Shown here in pieces: positions 63,257 through 64,000 of a stretch of DNA of 64,000 nt. The stretch is taken from assembly GCF_900104685.1 (NCBI RefSeq), contig NZ_LT629755.1, positions 1,674,001-1,738,000 on the forward strand. The letters are read 5' to 3'. This stretch comes from Agromyces flavus. GTDB taxonomy: Bacteria; Actinomycetota; Actinomycetes; Actinomycetales; Microbacteriaceae. Below the pieces are notes generated by a model. That model was not told the origin of the DNA. It ran no database searches and saw nothing but the letters and a program-made list of their open reading frames with translations. The position numbers were made by a program, and so were the translations under genes. How positions within the stretch are numbered: position 1 is the stretch's first letter; each line of letters opens with the position of its first letter.

Positions 63257-64000
63257 GGGACCTCCCCCCGTCCGGCCGCCGCGACCGAGTCGGCGACCTC
63301 GCGGGAAGCGAGGATCTCGACGAGCGCCTCGCCTCCCAGCTCGAGCGTGGTCCCCGGCGAGACCACCACCGATTCCCCCGGACGCAGGCGACGCACGCCC
63401 GCCGTCGAGCGGACGACCGTGCCGTTCGTGGAGCGGAGGTCGGTCGCCACCACGCGGCTGCCCTCGACGCGCAACTCGAGATGTGTCGATGACACGACGC
63501 CCCCGGGCGAGTCGACGCGGACCAGCGAGATCGGCCCGGGCGCCACGCGCGGCGGAGCAGGATTCCGGCCGATGTAGGCCGGCGCATCGATGGTCCTCGG
63601 CTCGCCTCCGCCGATGCGGAAGCGGGCGACGGTCCGGGCCGCCTGGTCGGCGCTCGGCGCTGCCCCGTGCGCGTCACGCTCGGAATCGGGGGCTGCGGCA
63701 TCCGATCGCCCGGCGTCGTCGGCATCGCCTCGGTCGCCCCCGCGAAGCAGGCGCGGCGAGAGCACCGTGTCGGCGTCGGCCGCATCGCCGCGCACGAAGC
63801 GGACGGTGTCGCCCACCACGACCTGGATCGGCACGGTCGTCGGCCCGTCGCCGTCGCTGCGCGTCGCGCGTGCACCCGGGCGTGCGCCCCCGGTCGGCGG
63901 CCGCCGCGCCTCGAGCACGGTGTCGACATCGGGATCGGCGGACTCCGCGCCCGACGGCAGCTCGCGCCACGACCATTCGACGGCCCCGGCCCGGAACGAC
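63253..64000 (-). CDS. FHA-domain protein, N-terminus beyond the window
   Basis: Partial: the frame is open to the right edge (about 248 residues visible). A GTG at 63918 could start a shorter protein but the upstream part ('GAVEWSWRELPSGAES') also looks coding. The FHA domain is at the C-terminal end, with 'AYIGRNPAPP', 'VVSSTHLELRVEGSRVVATDLRSTNG' in two parts and 'VVVSPGTTLELGG'. A motif 'DxDTVLxxR' occurs twice before it ('DVDTVLEAR', 'DADTVLSPR'). FHA proteins of this sort are kinase substrates that then bind partners. Co-transcribed with the PP2C gene. Confidence 0.85.
   Translation of the reverse strand, partial: SFRAGAVEWSWRELPSGAESADPDVDTVLEARRPPTGGARPGARATRSDGDGPTTVPIQVVVGDTVRFVRGDAADADTVLSPRLLRGGDRGDADDAGRSDAAAPDSERDAHGAAPSADQAARTVARFRIGGGEPRTIDAPAYIGRNPAPPRVAPGPISLVRVDSPGGVVSSTHLELRVEGSRVVATDLRSTNGTVVRSTAGVRRLRPGESVVVSPGTTLELGGEALVEILASREVADSVAAAGRGEVP

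Noticed and set aside
1-64000. tRNA, rRNA, riboswitch or insertion sequence
   Set aside because: I looked through the gaps between genes and saw no cloverleaf, conserved RNA motif, transposase or terminal inverted repeats; all gaps are under 300 bases.

Overview
The window reads as chromosome of a high-GC actinobacterium, most likely in the family Microbacteriaceae (an Agromyces- or Microbacterium-like organism). The basis is the gene content and order (a minus-strand dxr / rseP / ispG / proS / nusA / rnpM / infB / rbfA backbone), very strong G/C at third codon positions, and several promoters whose -10 box lies 6-9 nt before the start codon. This placement is an inference from gene families and style, not from a database match. 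I saw no rRNA, tRNA, CRISPR array or insertion sequence, and no gene-free stretch longer than 300 bases.

Layout. 1-1229: a truncated MHS-family transporter divergent from a LysR regulator. 1251-5949: rbfA, infB, rnpM and nusA. 6072-9156: a Tat-exported PhoX-family protein divergent from a DUF1206 membrane protein. 9226-15088: proS, an RNB-domain ribonuclease, a tiny acidic protein missed by simple length cut-offs, ispG and a BrkB/YihY membrane protein. 15320-17993: a small unknown protein and a zinc metalloprotease joined to a seven-repeat beta-propeller. 18059-30510: an eleven-gene minus-strand operon (Liv-type ABC importer, acyl-CoA ligase, TetR, 3-hydroxybutyrate dehydrogenase, 3-oxoacid CoA-transferase, two alpha/beta hydrolases) with a divergent thiolase. 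Together they form a complete route from 3-hydroxybutyrate or its esters to acetyl-CoA.

30594-39705: LtrA-like protein, SHOCT protein, a two-component system, rseP, dxr, a PPTase-like protein with lost metal ligands, an acyltransferase, a Cys-rich lipoprotein and an OsmC protein. 39820-46500: gabT and an asparaginase converge on a potDABC polyamine importer; putrescine uptake and GABA transamination belong to one catabolic theme.

46661-64000: one minus-strand gene block resembling the bifidobacterial 'PFNA' cluster (protein kinase, FN3 protein, AAA/MoxR ATPase, DUF58, transglutaminase-like protein) together with a PP2C phosphatase, two FHA proteins and an FtsK/EccC-type ATPase. The kinase, phosphatase and FHA proteins form a Ser/Thr signalling unit. 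The FtsK/EccC-like ATPase, the 1961-residue Ig/FN3 surface protein and the catalytically degenerate transglutaminase suggest an envelope-spanning, type VII-secretion-like machine. This is the strongest candidate for a poorly described system here; the 3-hydroxybutyrate operon and the metalloprotease-propeller are next. The block continues past the right edge.
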